Source: Euwallacea fornicatus
Lineage: Eukaryota; Arthropoda; Insecta; Coleoptera; Curculionidae
DNA: 64,000 nucleotides
Direction of reading: 5' to 3'
NCBI RefSeq assembly: GCF_040115645.1
Contig: NC_089570.1
Coordinates: 1,364,001-1,428,000, forward strand
The notes beneath the pieces are model-generated. The model saw only the letters and a list, made by a program, of their open reading frames with translations. It ran no database searches and was not told where the DNA came from. Both the position numbers and the translations under genes were made by a program. Positions 62,574 through 64,000 of this stretch are shown here, in pieces. Positions within the stretch are counted from its first letter, which is position 1, and each line of letters starts with the position of its first letter.

Positions 62574-64000
62574 TTCTCGCACTAGTAGACGTACTTTGAA
62601 GAAATCTTCACCAAAAATGGTTTTGGCGCGATTCCCAAGTCAACCAAAAACCCCAGGGCCTATGGTGCTGACTGGTCGAGGAAGGAGACTGTCTTGGACT
62701 CAGCAGCAGGAATGATTTCAATCCTTATAAGGTTTACTATCCACTGGGGGGAGGGTCAGTATCGCTAGTGTAACCGCGAGTGACGTCATTGGAATCACCG
62801 CAACACTTGGTTTCCTTTGGTTCGCAGTTGCTACTTCAAGTTACGTTTTGGGTGGTAGTAAACTCGACTTGCTGGGCCGGTGTTGCCAGAGAATATTCGA
62901 GAAAAAGGACTAGGAACTGTCGATCTTGGTCTGCGAGGGGAATTTTTGAATGCGGAAAAGATCAGTGAACGATCGAAGGTAAGAAAAGATCTTCGGGCCT
63001 TCATTTCAGTTTCAAAGTCCTCTTTGAGTCTTGATTGCCTCTCTTTGTCCTTTCTTTCCACTTTATCACCATTTTCTTCATTCTTGTGTTTTCCTGGTCA
63101 CACCACAACCAGCACACTGCAAAACTTGCATATTTTTGAGGCTATTCCAATCAGAGCTTCGTCCTGTTCTTCGCCCAGGGTCAGCTTCATCTTCTTGTTT
63201 ACTCTTGCGCTACATTCTTCCTTTCTGAATCTGCTCTATGATCCGTTATCATGTTCGAAAACTGTTATGGCTAGATTGTTAGATGATCTAGAATATGTCT
63301 TTAGCGCCTTAAGAAACAATCTTCTGAGAAACATGCTATTTCCTCCTTGTTTTCTATCAATTCTTCTGTTGGTTCTTCTACAGCAAGGATAATTGACTTC
63401 TGTCCTTATTAAACTTGATCTTGAACCTGAATAATTATTTCGTACTGTACCATCTGCTTTTATCTATTAATCGACAAACTGCTACGTGCTAAAAAGACCT
63501 CAAAGGAGGAGAATAATGGATAGTTTGGGTGTTTCTATATAAAGCGGGCACATGTAAATGTTTGCGTTACTCAAATTACTACCTATATTAATAAGCTAAG
63601 TATCCTAATTTATTTAGTCAATAAATTAATAATTCACGTTTTAAACAAATTATTATAAGTCTGAATTTTATTATTTTATTATAAATAAAGAACATCTAGT
63701 TCTACAGGAACTACTGAGGACAATCAAAGATATTTTAGTTTCAGGGTCATTTCAGTAGAATGGTAAATCCCCCCGGTAGTATGAAGTAGGATTTACTTCT
63801 TTTGAAATCCAATTTTCACTCACATACTCCAAGACCATGAAGAGAGTCGAACACTTGAATGCGACCAATGGCGAAATCTTTCATCAGCCAGAAAGCCTAA
63901 AATCACTTCCAATATGGAAACTAGTTTGCAGAGCTGCTTCGGTTCCGATTTTCTAAGGAGGGAAAAGGATTGTGAATAATAATACCAAGATGTTCTCACT
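62574..64000. other. Upstream region of the arylsulfatase, right edge
   Basis: It holds the arylsulfatase promoter by position, including a TGACGTCA at 62781. A plus-strand frame at 62880-63392 is T/C-rich and low-complexity with no domain. A minus-strand stretch at about 63830-63950 is open between a possible acceptor and donor, but its product was not recognised. No further gene is called. Confidence 0.4.

Noticed and set aside
62880..63392. Plus-strand open frame of 170 codons
   Set aside because: T/C-rich, low-complexity product (long Ser/Leu/Phe runs), no domain, no splice or Kozak support; the opposite strand is A-rich with frames that break repeatedly.
63830..63950. Minus-strand open stretch between CTCCTTAG and a GTGAGTG donor
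   Set aside because: About 40 codons stay open in more than one reading, but the product matches no family I know and no neighbouring exon was found.
1..64000. CRISPR arrays, bacterial operons, rRNA or tRNA genes
   Set aside because: No regular spaced repeats of CRISPR type; genes are intron-rich and eukaryotic; no convincing tRNA B-box with cloverleaf was seen by eye.

Overview
This is animal nuclear DNA, most likely from an insect. The coding exons are short, separated by GT-AG introns of about 45-60 nt mixed with introns of several kilobases, and ten gene families of animal cells can be recognised. Protein matches and gene structure resemble insect orthologues. A beetle is plausible but is only an inference. 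No bacterial, viral, rRNA, tRNA or CRISPR features were seen.

Layout, left to right: (1) 651-8239 minus: 5' three coding exons of a TMTC-type O-mannosyltransferase, running off the left edge, with a TATA/Inr promoter at about 8475-8511. (2) 14424-18993 minus: GRXCR1-like glutaredoxin-domain cysteine-rich protein, 7 coding exons. (3) 23143-26883 minus: soluble guanylyl cyclase beta1. (4) 27624-35660 plus: soluble guanylyl cyclase alpha. These two genes stand head to head with 740 bp between start codons. (5) 36429-37938 plus: RIB43A-like ciliary protein. (6) 38666-40337 plus: divergent PP1-like phosphatase. (7) 41485-42801 plus: HDAC11. (8) 44632-49823 minus: P5B-type ATPase (ATP13A3-like). 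(9) 50765-54918 plus: Transportin-3. (10) 56941-62573 minus: membrane-anchored arylsulfatase B/I/J-like enzyme. Exon boundaries were derived by hand from splice signals, phase and family conservation; the reading frame closes for every complete gene except one ambiguous junction in the ATPase.

The functional link that stands out is the sGC pair: the two chains form one obligate NO-sensing heterodimer, and here they appear to share one intergenic control region. The other neighbours have no obvious common pathway.

The large gene-poor introns and spacers (1.5-8.1, 8.5-14.4, 19-23, 25.8-32, 40.3-44.6 kb) are rich in old, degenerate repeats: approximate tandem arrays with periods of about 107, 136-139, 169 and 243 bp, a dispersed CAGTGGCGT motif found 11 times, a TATCTCGAAAAC motif found three times, and one element of about 1.3 kb with terminal inverted repeats of roughly 130 bp. 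I found no wholly new system. The best leads are the divergent sGC locus, a possible intron-turned-coding 42-nt insertion in HDAC11, the divergent PP1 paralogue and the repeat families.
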